A stretch of 64,000 nucleotides of DNA from assembly GCF_013177735.1 (NCBI RefSeq), contig NZ_WOEZ01000186.1, forward strand, positions 1 to 64,000, given 5' to 3'. Origin of the DNA: Paraburkholderia elongata (lineage in GTDB: Bacteria; Pseudomonadota; Gammaproteobacteria; Burkholderiales; Burkholderiaceae). The position numbers and the translations under genes are program-made. Of this stretch, positions 44,486-53,047 are shown one piece after another (position 1 is the stretch's first letter; each line of letters opens with the position of its first letter). The notes below the pieces were generated by a model, which made no database searches, was not told where the DNA came from, and saw nothing but the letters and a program-made list of their open reading frames with translations.

Positions 44486-45868
44486 TCAGTGCATACCAGT
44501 TCCGGCCATGCCTGCTGGGGTGAACAAGTTCTCTTTTTGATGCGTATCGAAAGGCTTGATCAACGGACGGCCATCGACAGGACCGCCAGAATTTGTCCCG
44601 AAATAGTTGCCCTTCTGTAAATCGTAAATGTTATAGGTTGCGCTAAACACTCCCCCGCCCCCATCGTAAAAATTAAATGTGTAGTCAAATCCAACCTTCC
44701 ATAGCTTCCCTTCGGGATCGTACGCGTCCGCTTCCACGATCGCCCAGCTATCCTCATCAACGTAGAACGTTCTCTTCGAATAGGCATGCCGCTCCCCATG
44801 TTTCAGAGTTGCTTCGACAACCCATACACGGTGCGTCTCCCAACGAATTGCGTCTGGATTTAGATGCTCTTTCCCGAACAACTGGTCTGGCGACATCGAC
44901 AGATACTTATACGAACTGTACGGAACAATCAGCTCCTTCTTACCGATCAAATTGAAATCGAACCGATCCATCCGCCCATGAAAGAGTCCAAGATCGTCCC
45001 AAAACATAACGCCACCGAATTGGGAAATTGGTGTGTCGTATTTATAGTCGGGAGCCATTCTCGTCCGCCGCTGCCCGGGCATATATAGCCACGTCGTTTG
45101 ATCGTCTACCGAATTATTAATGGGAGTGTACGCAAGGATCGCTGTCCCAACTCCGGTCGGCGGAGATACCTGGACAACGTGATAAATGTCGTAAGCGTTA
45201 TGCGGCGCCTTCCCTTGCCCTAGCACCCGATCGTAGTACGGTCGGTAATCGTTCGCGTCATTCTCGGGAAGTTCGCTGCGATTTCCAGCGCTGTCGACCA
45301 ACCAGGACTTTGCCTGATCTTCGTACTGAGTCCGCTGAAAGTTCAGACTGCTATTGAACATTGCTTCATAGCCATCTTTCGGAATTGGAAACGGAAGGCC
45401 GCCAAATGCACCCTCCACGCCATCCCCTTGAATCTTCCCAACGAGCTTTGCAGTGATGGCATTTTTGAGTGTGTTGTCGAGCACCCACTTCGGATAGTGC
45501 ATGGTCCGATGTGTGGGATAGACATCAACACGATAAGTCGGAAAGCGCTTGAGCAATGCCTGCACCCCAGGCGTCAGCCGATCCGCATACTGCGACATAT
45601 TCTTCGCAGTAATGCTGTACAGCGGCTTTTCATCCTTGAACGGATCCGGAATCAAGCCGCTCTTCGGATCAAAGTCGGCGGGCGGCGTGGTAAGCCCGCC
45701 CGTATACGCGGGAACCGCGCCATCGGCACTTGCTTGTTTCTCGGCGCCGAACTCTGTAAGCGAGGTGCCTAGTTTCCTGGCCTCGTCCGCCGATACCGCC
45801 GCGAGCGCAACTCCTGAATGCGAGACAACGACAAGCATTCCCGCCATAATTCCAAATACCTTCTTCAT
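44486..45868 (-). CDS. DUF1329 outer-membrane-associated (LolA/LolB-fold-like) protein
   Basis: 460 residues with a cleavable signal (MKKVFGIMAGMLVVVSHSGV, then ALA). The mature part has DUF1329 landmarks: ADEARKLGTSLTEFGAEK, TYRVDVYPTHRTMHYP, TWLYMPGQRRTRMAPDYKYD and RWETHRVWVVEATLKHGERH. Structural relatives bind lipids in a LolA/LolB-like half-barrel, suggesting carriage of a hydrophobic molecule through the periplasm. It starts 23 nt after the DUF1302 gene, which is the usual partner. Confidence 0.9.
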   Translation of the reverse strand: MKKVFGIMAGMLVVVSHSGVALAAVSADEARKLGTSLTEFGAEKQASADGAVPAYTGGLTTPPADFDPKSGLIPDPFKDEKPLYSITAKNMSQYADRLTPGVQALLKRFPTYRVDVYPTHRTMHYPKWVLDNTLKNAITAKLVGKIQGDGVEGAFGGLPFPIPKDGYEAMFNSSLNFQRTQYEDQAKSWLVDSAGNRSELPENDANDYRPYYDRVLGQGKAPHNAYDIYHVVQVSPPTGVGTAILAYTPINNSVDDQTTWLYMPGQRRTRMAPDYKYDTPISQFGGVMFWDDLGLFHGRMDRFDFNLIGKKELIVPYSSYKYLSMSPDQLFGKEHLNPDAIRWETHRVWVVEATLKHGERHAYSKRTFYVDEDSWAIVEADAYDPEGKLWKVGFDYTFNFYDGGGGVFSATYNIYDLQKGNYFGTNSGGPVDGRPLIKPFDTHQKENLFTPAGMAGTGMH

Positions 45869-45891
45869 AACGTCTCCTCCAACAAGTATTA

Positions 45892-47655
45892 CTAGAACGA
45901 GCTTTGCATTGTGAGTGAAACCCAGTTACGGTCGTTATTTCCAAACAGTCCGTTGCCGCTGGAATAGTAGGCAAGACCGCTTGGTGTAAAGGCGACTCCA
46001 TTGGTATGAGCGTGGTACCCGTTGTATGCGAGCGTAACTGTCGTTTTCTGCCGGATCGTTGCCTGCACACCAATCGAAAACGAGTTTGTCCCCTGCCCAT
46101 TCTGCGAAGTACCTACCTGCGGGTTATTTCCGTAGATACCAAACACATCCGAAATCGGCATACTCAGATCGACGCCCGGAAAAACCTGCAACCATTGCGG
46201 CTGGAACAGGATTTCGGCTGCGGCATAGTTGCGAGTTGAACATCCGTCCCATTTTTTGCCGGTACTACAACCGGCGTAACCCACGCCGTTATAGAGAAGC
46301 TGATTTGCGGTGACGGACAAAAGTCTCGTATAAGCCAGTTCGGCAGTCAGCGTTCCGGTATCCCACAGAAATGACCGCGACAACGGGACAATCGCGTTCG
46401 CGATCAGGTTAAGCGTGTTTCCCTTTGCACCTTGCGGCTCAACCGGCACCAGCGGACTAGCTGTACTATTCAGTGCGGTATTTCTTCGGTATGAGGCTTC
46501 GAAACCGGTGCCGATATTTCCTATTGTGGTATCGAGGGAATATCCGAATAGTTGGACCCCGCGGTTGTACGAAAGATGGTAATCCGTAGGAACTCCGCCG
46601 GCTCCGAAATCCAGCAAGGGAGCCCAAGGCTGCGTTTCGTCGAAGCGTCGAAAATAGAAACCCATCCCACCATTTAGAAATGCTGGTGTCCAACCTAGCT
46701 TCACGCCGAAATTATTATCAAGATTCCGTGGTGTATTGCTAGCGCCGGCCGGCACGTTGATAGGCAGATATCCGCCGGCCGGCAAGCCCAATTGGCTGCT
46801 CGGCACGGCACCAACGAAGAAATTGGACGGCCCAGTAAAGAGAAAATCAGCGGGAGCGAGGAATGTCCCCCCGGCAGGCAAGCGGTTTGAATTGAAAACG
46901 AACGCATATTGACCTGAAAGCGAAACTTCAGGCGTGAGATGCGCGGTCAAGCTAAGTTGCGGGCGAGGCAGAAATAGCTGTTGAACCTCCGCGCCGGGAC
47001 TTGCAGACAACGCTATGGCATCAATGGCGCCCTGAGAGTACGAGATACCCTCGAGCGGAAAGAACAGAGCGTTACCCCAGTATTCCGTAAACTGCCCAAG
47101 CTTCAGGGAAACGTTTTTTCCCGCCACGTCAAAGTTGTCAAACACGAATGCATCAAGCAGCTGCTCGCCCTGAGCGTAGTAGCGATTCGTATAAGAGGAA
47201 TACTTGCTGTCCGAATAAGAATCGATCGAGTGGTACGTGATAGCCGGGAACCCACCACCTGCGGGCGCATAGATCCCGGGATTTGAGACGTCTCCACCTC
47301 CGTACGCGAAGTCCTTCCATATTGACGCAGAGAGACGAAAGCCGACGTGCCCTTGATACGTCACGTTCAATTCCGAAAGCAGTGCAGTTCGATTGGTGAC
47401 GATGTCGCCCGCGTGCGCAAACTTATAGTCGGATTCGTCATAGTTTGGGTTACTTCCTATGAGCGGATCGACGCCGTTAACGCGCATTCCAAGGTTGTAG
47501 GTCAGCGTATTGTCCCAACTGACCTGCCAGTCCGATGGCATGTTGAATGAAAATGCCCAGGCACCGGTGGGGACTGTAGCCATCAACACCGCTGAGAGAG
47601 CAATCGTTCCCTTCAGTCGCCCAGCCAGCGTCTCTTGCGGTCTAGCATCAAACAT
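45892..47655 (-). CDS. DUF1302 outer-membrane beta-barrel protein
   Basis: 587 residues when started at the ATG at 47655, which has GGAG nine bases upstream; a second start 13 codons earlier lacks a ribosome site. The signal (TIALSAVLMATVPTGAWA) leads into FSFNMPSDWQVSWDNTLTYN, the standard opening of DUF1302. The remaining sequence has alternating strands and ends in an aromatic residue (VSLTMQSSF), as in BAM substrates. Proteins of this family are predicted channels for lipophilic compounds. First gene of the unit DUF1302-DUF1329-YCF48-RND, with operators at 47747 and 48040 upstream. Confidence 0.9.
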   Translation of the reverse strand: MFDARPQETLAGRLKGTIALSAVLMATVPTGAWAFSFNMPSDWQVSWDNTLTYNLGMRVNGVDPLIGSNPNYDESDYKFAHAGDIVTNRTALLSELNVTYQGHVGFRLSASIWKDFAYGGGDVSNPGIYAPAGGGFPAITYHSIDSYSDSKYSSYTNRYYAQGEQLLDAFVFDNFDVAGKNVSLKLGQFTEYWGNALFFPLEGISYSQGAIDAIALSASPGAEVQQLFLPRPQLSLTAHLTPEVSLSGQYAFVFNSNRLPAGGTFLAPADFLFTGPSNFFVGAVPSSQLGLPAGGYLPINVPAGASNTPRNLDNNFGVKLGWTPAFLNGGMGFYFRRFDETQPWAPLLDFGAGGVPTDYHLSYNRGVQLFGYSLDTTIGNIGTGFEASYRRNTALNSTASPLVPVEPQGAKGNTLNLIANAIVPLSRSFLWDTGTLTAELAYTRLLSVTANQLLYNGVGYAGCSTGKKWDGCSTRNYAAAEILFQPQWLQVFPGVDLSMPISDVFGIYGNNPQVGTSQNGQGTNSFSIGVQATIRQKTTVTLAYNGYHAHTNGVAFTPSGLAYYSSGNGLFGNNDRNWVSLTMQSSF

Positions 47656-47746
47656 TTCCGGCGTCTCCTGTTTGCTTAAGGCCGCGATGTTCAACGCAGC
47701 CGTCTAGTATTTATGTCCAGATAAACATCTCGTCCCGAGCCATTTA

Positions 47747-47780
47747 TATCAATTGCATTCCTAACTATCATCAATTGATA
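47747..47780. promoter_or_regulatory. Perfect 9-nt inverted repeat upstream of the DUF1302 unit
   Basis: TATCAATTG (47747-47755) and CAATTGATA (47772-47780) are exact inverted copies around 16 nt. Its 34-nt span and the ATATCAATTGCATT edge resemble the half-site ATATCAATCGGTATT of the operator family, so it may be a weaker member. It lies about 90 nt upstream of the DUF1302 start. Confidence 0.5.
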
Positions 47781-48039
47781 CTCGCCAACTCTCTTACGAA
47801 GCGAGGATTACATTTTCATGGACTGTGCACCCAACCGGAATCGCAACATCAGCCACGCTGAAGACTCTTAACAGCTACAGGCCCCGTGGCCACAACCATC
47901 CCAGCTCCACCCCCGACCACGCGTGAGATGATTGCCACCTTCACAGTCAAGTGAACCGCAAGTCATAGTGCTGACCTCGTCCATTGCGCCGCTGCGTCCG
48001 TCAGTCGACCTACTGCAAATGTGTAGCTTGAGACCAATG

Positions 48040-48072
48040 ATACCAATGTGACTTTAAATATCAATCGGTATT
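48040..48072. promoter_or_regulatory. Palindromic operator of the ATACC-n-GGTAT family (site 2)
   Basis: ATACCAAT (48040-48047) faces ATCGGTATT (48064-48072), spanning 33 nt. The right half AATATCAATCGGTATTT (48057-48073) is identical over 17 nt to the right half of site 3. It is about 385 nt upstream of the DUF1302 gene and may mark the promoter of the envelope-transport unit. Confidence 0.65.
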
Positions 48073-48174
48073 TAAATTTATGTCGCACATCCACAGAAAC
48101 CGTCTGTTCCGGTTTTCGAACGACACGCTCGGCGCTGAGAGACCAGTGCGCGTTGTTCGACCCGTAGCATCGAC

Positions 48175-48360
48175 TCAAGAAATCCACGGGAGCGCCTCAA
48201 TGATTGCCAGCCCCGTCGCCACCCCGATGATGGCACCAGCCAGGCTCGGACGGCATCGCTCCAGCTTGAGCGCTCTAAGTATGTTCCCGACGAGAATTAT
48301 CCCGAGCAGTGAGAAAACGATAAGAAGAAAGCAAATTTCGAAGGGGTTACTGATAACCAT
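48175..48360 (-). CDS. Small two-helix membrane protein, unknown function
   Basis: 61 residues, MVISNPFEICFLLIVFSLLG then a charged turn (ALKLERCRPS) and AGAIIGVATGLAIIEALPW. GGGAG precedes the ATG by four bases. The composition, two membrane helices separated by a basic loop, is typical of genuine small membrane proteins, but no family is recognised. It lies alone between the DUF1302 unit and the SDR genes of the same strand. Confidence 0.45.
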   Translation of the reverse strand: MVISNPFEICFLLIVFSLLGIILVGNILRALKLERCRPSLAGAIIGVATGLAIIEALPWIS

Positions 48361-48604
48361 GACACTCCCTATCTTCGTTTCTCACAACTGCGTGAATTTT
48401 CGCTGGAGCTGTGTCAGCCGGGTGGTTGGCCCTTCGCCGTCATGCTCTACGTGACCACATCAATTAAACAGTATTACTTATCGAAAAATGCAAGATAGCT
48501 CGTAGATCGAAAGCTTCCCCACCAAACCAGTTAGTCGCCAAACATAGGCTCGTGGAACTTCACCGTAAGGGCGGCCTCGATCAATCAGCCCGCTCCATGC
48601 CGAT

Positions 48605-49339
48605 CTACACCTGCGCCGCTCCACCGTCCGCGAATATTTCGGCACCTGTCACGAAGCTGGATGCATCAGATGCCAAAAATAAGGCGACGGTCGCAATTTC
48701 CGCCGGGTGAGCCAGTCGGCCCGCCGGAGCCAAGCTAGCAAAGCCGGCCTTCATGTCGTCCGGCATCGGTGCGATGATCGGCGTATCTGTCGTCCCTGGA
48801 CTTAACAAATTCACCCGGATCTTGCGATCCTTGAGCCCTGCTGTGCAGGTCCTGGCTAGCGAACGCAATGCCGCCTTAGTCGCGCTATAGACGACCAGAT
48901 CGCCAAAACCCTTTGCGCCAGCGATCGAGCCGGTCAGGATGATTGAACCGCCGTCTCTGAAGAGCGGCAACGCCTCCTGAACGGTGAACAACGTTCCTTT
49001 GAAATTGACCCCAACAATATGATCGAAGTGCTCTTCGGTGATCGTGCCAATAGGCCCAACGTCACCGACGCCAGCGTTGGCGAACAGTACGTCAATGTAG
49101 CCCGCCTCTGCCGCGACTATTTCGTAGAGGCGTTGGCGATCGGCAGAGTTGGAGATGTCGCCTTGGACGGCGCGAACATGATGCCCGATCTCAGACATCG
49201 CACGATCCAATTCAGACTGTCGCCGACCCGTAATGAAGACAAACGCCCCTTCGTCAACGAACAGTTTCGCTGCTTCAAGGCCAATCCCAGAGCTTCCGCC
49301 AGTTACCACCGCGACCTTGCCTTGCAAACTCATGCCCAT
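48605..49339 (-). CDS. Short-chain dehydrogenase/reductase (classical SDR)
   Basis: About 244 residues from the ATG at 49339 (an ATG at 49333 is also possible). TGGSSGIG near residue 14, NADP-type FITGRRQSELDRA, FANAGVGDVG, and the active site TGSIAGAKG with YSATK are present. It is a paralogue of the SDR at 13409-14140. It lies 107 nt after the SDR at 49447 on the same strand and is probably cotranscribed from the operator at 50271. Confidence 0.9.
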   Translation of the reverse strand: MGMSLQGKVAVVTGGSSGIGLEAAKLFVDEGAFVFITGRRQSELDRAMSEIGHHVRAVQGDISNSADRQRLYEIVAAEAGYIDVLFANAGVGDVGPIGTITEEHFDHIVGVNFKGTLFTVQEALPLFRDGGSIILTGSIAGAKGFGDLVVYSATKAALRSLARTCTAGLKDRKIRVNLLSPGTTDTPIIAPMPDDMKAGFASLAPAGRLAHPAEIATVALFLASDASSFVTGAEIFADGGAAQV

Positions 49340-49446
49340 TGCTCTCTCGCTTTCGTATTGGCAATGCGCCGGCTTGTCGAAAAACCGGCGCATTCCAGTC
49401 ATTCATTCGCGCGGCAACTTGTGAAGCCGCGCACCGATTCGATTGA

Positions 49447-50178
49447 CTAAAGTCTTGCGCCAGCGTCCACCGCAATCTCCGCGCCAGTCATGTAGCTGGC
49501 TGCGTCTGACGCCAGGAAGGCGACCGCTTCGGCCACTTCTCCCGGCTTGGCCATCCGTCCCAGCGGCACCATCTTTGCGTAGAACGCGTTGGTCTCCGGC
49601 GAGTTGCCTGCGAGCATAGGTGTGTCAATCAGGCCCGGAAAGACCGAGTTGACTCGTATGCCAAAAGGTGCCAACTCGACTGCCGCACAACCCGTCATAC
49701 CGCGAACGGCCCACTTGGTAGACGAGTATGCAAACTGACCAGGCAGGGCGCGCAATCCGGAAACGGACGAGATGTTCACAATCGAGCCCCCGCCAGAGGA
49801 CTTCATCGGTTCGACCGCTGCGCGCATACCAAGGAACACTCCGAGCTGGTTGACTCGATAGTGCTTGTCGAGTTCTGCCGGCTCCGTTTGCATCAACGGT
49901 TTCGGGTCGAACATGGCGGCGTTGTTAATCAAGATGTCGAGTCGGCCAAACCGATCAAGCGTCTCCGAGATCACGCGCTCCCAGGAGCCCTGATCCGCTA
50001 CATCGTGCCTTACGAAAAAGGCCGCCTCACCCAATTCAGCCGCAACCTGGGCGCCAGCCTCCTGAATGTCCGCAATCACAACTCGAGCCCCTTCCGCAAC
50101 GAACAGCCGTGCCTCCGCTGCTCCCTGCCCGCTCGCCGCCCCAGTAATGATCGCTACCTTGCCTTCCAGCCGAGCCAT
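49447..50178 (-). CDS. Short-chain dehydrogenase/reductase (hydroxysteroid-dehydrogenase-like SDR)
   Basis: 243 residues, seven bases after GGAGG. TGAASGQG (a Gln variant of the usual GxG ending) near residue 12, an acidic residue after strand 2 (VVIADIQEAG) pointing to NAD, NNAAMFDPK, and SSVSGLRALPGQFAYSSTK with the catalytic Tyr and Lys. The A-x-G-Q-G cofactor loop and NAD preference are frequent among alcohol- and steroid-oxidising SDRs. It has operator site 3 some 90 nt upstream. Confidence 0.9.
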   Translation of the reverse strand: MARLEGKVAIITGAASGQGAAEARLFVAEGARVVIADIQEAGAQVAAELGEAAFFVRHDVADQGSWERVISETLDRFGRLDILINNAAMFDPKPLMQTEPAELDKHYRVNQLGVFLGMRAAVEPMKSSGGGSIVNISSVSGLRALPGQFAYSSTKWAVRGMTGCAAVELAPFGIRVNSVFPGLIDTPMLAGNSPETNAFYAKMVPLGRMAKPGEVAEAVAFLASDAASYMTGAEIAVDAGARL

Positions 50179-50270
50179 AAGTCTTCCTCCAAATATCTAG
50201 TAGGTTTCGGAATCACCGAACAAGACGTGAAAACATCAAAGTCGCATGTAACGCCATGCTGATGGAAAGC

Positions 50271-50303
50271 ATACCATTTGATCTTCTAATATCAATCGGT
50301 ATT
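50271..50303. promoter_or_regulatory. Palindromic operator of the ATACC-n-GGTAT family (site 3)
   Basis: ATACCATTTGATCTT (50271-50285) is identical to the left part of site 1, and AATATCAATCGGTATTT (50288-50304) is identical to the right part of site 2. So this site is a composite that ties the family together. It lies 92 nt upstream of the SDR gene at 49447-50178, a natural position over its promoter. Confidence 0.7.
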
Positions 50304-50671
50304 TGTATTGATGGAGGAGTTTGGTCGAATCCGCCGGCTGGCTCGCTTCCGGCCTGAAAAGGTGCGACGCGTGACGGAGAAGGGGCCGTCGCCTTCACGT
50401 AGCTGCCAACGAGGCCGCCAAAAGTGCGCATAGCTCTCGATCCGGACAGGGCAATCCATATTCGATAAGCGTTCTTGGCGGTTAGGCAAGGCCTGAAGCA
50501 GTCGCGCCCGCAGCCGCATCTGTCGATGCGATACGGGGAGTTGTCACTCAATTGTCCGTTCGAACGTAGGAACGCATGTCTATGCTATTGGCTCTTCGTC
50601 GCTCGATCTATGGCAGGCCTGCAGTCACTGTGAGTTTGCCGAGGAACGCAAGGGAGTACCGAAGCGACGGC

Positions 50672-51277
50672 TTAGGCGCGGATAAGGACCTTCAGCATCT
50701 CGTCAATGAGGGTGTCCGACTCGCAATGCGTTGCCGCTGGTTGGTCAGAAGCCTGCAGACTCAGTCCACGAGCCAAAGCGGTAATTCCATCCGCCAGGTG
50801 CACTGCATCGACCGGAATAGCTGTGGACTGCGCGTCAAAGTGGCGCTCAAGGATACGTGCCAGCGTGTCAATTAAGTCCTTTTGAAACGTATGGTAGCGG
50901 GTCGCGAATTCGATGCTTCGCCGCGTGTGAAGCATCAGTTCCGCAATTAGCTGTGAGCTGGCTTGGGTCGTCTTGACCCAACTCGCCACTGCGTCAAAAA
51001 TTTTCTCTGGCTTCAGGCGATCAATCCGCTCCAACGCCGCGATATTGCTTTCCATATGGAGACGCAGTACTTCGGAAAAGAGAGTCTCTTTATCGGAAAA
51101 ATTGAAGTAAAGAGCACCTCTGGTGTAGCCGGCCTCCGCTGCAATCAATTCAAGAGATGCTCCTTCGTAGCCAAACCGTGAAAATGCAAATTCAGCGGCG
51201 CTAATCAGTCGCCTGCGTGTGAGCGCTTGTTGCTCAATCCGCGAAAGCCGACTGACTCTTGCATTGCTCTGCATCAT
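50672..51277 (-). CDS. TetR-family transcriptional regulator (paralogue B)
   Basis: About 201 residues; the third codon ATG at 51277 is preferred because GGAG lies six bases upstream, while the first ATG at 51283 directly abuts it. Helix-turn-helix at about 18-64 (RRRLISAAEFAFSRFGYEGA then SLELIAAEAGYTRGALYFNF). It is a paralogue of the regulator at 38908-39522. It lies 97 nt after the acyl-CoA synthetase gene, so it may be the third gene of the ALDH-synthetase-TetR unit. Together with paralogue A it is a candidate for the palindromic operators in this island. Confidence 0.9.
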   Translation of the reverse strand: MMQSNARVSRLSRIEQQALTRRRLISAAEFAFSRFGYEGASLELIAAEAGYTRGALYFNFSDKETLFSEVLRLHMESNIAALERIDRLKPEKIFDAVASWVKTTQASSQLIAELMLHTRRSIEFATRYHTFQKDLIDTLARILERHFDAQSTAIPVDAVHLADGITALARGLSLQASDQPAATHCESDTLIDEMLKVLIRA

Positions 51278-51373
51278 TGACATCTCCTATGTCGATATCC
51301 GGTCCGTACTCTGGGCCCGCGGAAACGACACCGGCCGTTACGCCTCGTTAATAGACGCATATCACACTTGACT

Positions 51374-53026
51374 TCATGCCTTGCTTGCGTCACTCGCTTC
51401 GAATTGGGTTCGCAAATTTTTCTTATCAATCTTGCCGACGCTCGTCCGTGGCAGGTTTTCCACAATGGCGATGTTCCCCGGTATGGCAATCCGGTTAAGC
51501 AATCCCTTCTCTACGAACGCTACCAAGTGATTCCGCAACAAGTCAGCAGTAAGCGACGCTGCCGCCGACGCAATCGGAACAACGAATGCGAACGGACGCT
51601 CGCCCCACTTCATGTCCGGAATTGCTATCACGGCGGCCTCTGCGACATCCGGGTGAAGCATGATCAGGTCCTCAACCTGGGTTGAAGATACCCATTCACC
51701 ACCAGTCTTGATCACGTCCTTGAGTCGATCGCGAATCGCAACAGCACCGTTCTGATCGATGACCGCCAGATCTTGCGTATGCAACCATCCGCCACGCCAT
51801 AACCCCTCGCTTGCGGCCACGTCACCTTCATAACTTTGCGTGAGCCATGGGGCGCGCAATACGAGTTCGCCCTCGCTGCGACCGTCGGCTGGGAGCGGAT
51901 TCATATCCGGGTCGACGATCATGGTTTGGACCAGAGGAATCGGCATGCCCGCGCGGCGAAGCGCTGCGCCTCGGTCATCGGCTGCATTCCTGTCATGCCG
52001 AGCGATGCAAATCGTCGGTGCTGTTTCTGACATGCCATATCCAGCCAGAACATTGATACCGAACGTTCCCGCGGTCTCCTGCAGGGACGAAGACAACGCG
52101 GAACCACCGATAAGCAACGTCCACGGACCAATGGACTTATGTCCTGCTACAGTCGCCGCGCCAAGAAGCATTTGCAATACGGTAGGGACACAGTGCGAGA
52201 AATTCACCTTTTCGTCGCGTTTAAGTTTAAGCAACAGCTCGGGCTCATACCTGCCTGGGTAGACTTGCTTCGCACCTGCCATCGTCGCTACGTAGGGCAT
52301 TCCCCAAGCGTGGACATGAAACATCGGCGTGAGCGGCATATAGATATCGCCGCGCCGAAAACCTTGTCCATCCGGTTGAGAGGCCAGTGTCGCCGTCAAA
52401 GAGAGTGCGTGAAGTACAAGCTGCCGATGACTGAAGCTCACCGCCTTTGGGTTTCCTGTCGTACCGGTCGTATGAAACGTGGTCGCAAGCGCGTTTTCAT
52501 CAAACTCCGGAAAATCAAAGCGTACGTGACTGGCGGAGAGCAATTCCTCATATTCGCCTTCGGTACCGTCTTTGCAAAACTCTTCACCGTCGGCGATCAG
52601 GACACGGCATCGAATACCGGGCAATTGCGGAAGGATCGCGTCCAGCAGAGGCGCAAAATCTCGATGAAACAGCAATACAGACGCAGTCGAGCTGCATAAG
52701 CAATAAACTACTTGTTCGGTGGACAGGCGGACGTTAACTGTCTGAAGAACTGCACCCATCATAGGCACGGCGAAGTAAGCTTCCAGATAACGATGACTGT
52801 CCCAATCCATTACCGCCACGGTCTCACCAGGCCTGACACCCAGTGTTTTCAGCATGCTGGCTAGCCGATTTACCCGTTCAAGGAGATCCGTATATGATTG
52901 GCGATGCTCGCCTCGGTAGACGATTTCCTGCTCTGCCGCTGCCGCTATCGATCCCTCAAGAATGTGACGAATGAGCAACTGATGACGGTATGCGCTGGAT
53001 GCAGGTGTGGCAAAGCGTACAGACAT
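51374..53026 (-). CDS. Acyl-CoA synthetase (AMP-forming ligase)
   Basis: 550 residues, full length. The AMP-binding P-loop is TTGTTGNPKAVSFSHRQ near 183, the A5 motif YGMSETAP near 326, A7 as GGWLHTQDLAVID, the hinge region IRDRLKDVIKTGGEWVSSTQ, and the catalytic lysine in PRTSVGKIDKK. This is the medium/long-chain fatty-acyl synthetase type (motifs like HVHAWGMPY also fit). It activates a carboxylic acid to its CoA thioester. The gene starts 21 nt after the large ALDH-superfamily gene; a reductive or oxidative link between the two is inferred. Confidence 0.92.
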   Translation of the reverse strand: MSVRFATPASSAYRHQLLIRHILEGSIAAAAEQEIVYRGEHRQSYTDLLERVNRLASMLKTLGVRPGETVAVMDWDSHRYLEAYFAVPMMGAVLQTVNVRLSTEQVVYCLCSSTASVLLFHRDFAPLLDAILPQLPGIRCRVLIADGEEFCKDGTEGEYEELLSASHVRFDFPEFDENALATTFHTTGTTGNPKAVSFSHRQLVLHALSLTATLASQPDGQGFRRGDIYMPLTPMFHVHAWGMPYVATMAGAKQVYPGRYEPELLLKLKRDEKVNFSHCVPTVLQMLLGAATVAGHKSIGPWTLLIGGSALSSSLQETAGTFGINVLAGYGMSETAPTICIARHDRNAADDRGAALRRAGMPIPLVQTMIVDPDMNPLPADGRSEGELVLRAPWLTQSYEGDVAASEGLWRGGWLHTQDLAVIDQNGAVAIRDRLKDVIKTGGEWVSSTQVEDLIMLHPDVAEAAVIAIPDMKWGERPFAFVVPIASAAASLTADLLRNHLVAFVEKGLLNRIAIPGNIAIVENLPRTSVGKIDKKNLRTQFEASDASKA

Positions 53027-53047
53027 GCTAATTCTTCTCCAAGTGAG

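Noticed and set aside
40752..47655. Assignment of the RND unit to steroid degradation
   Set aside because: The family combination suggests a lipophilic substrate, but no steroid-ring enzymes (ketosteroid dehydrogenase, KstD-like or Hsa-like genes) are in the window.
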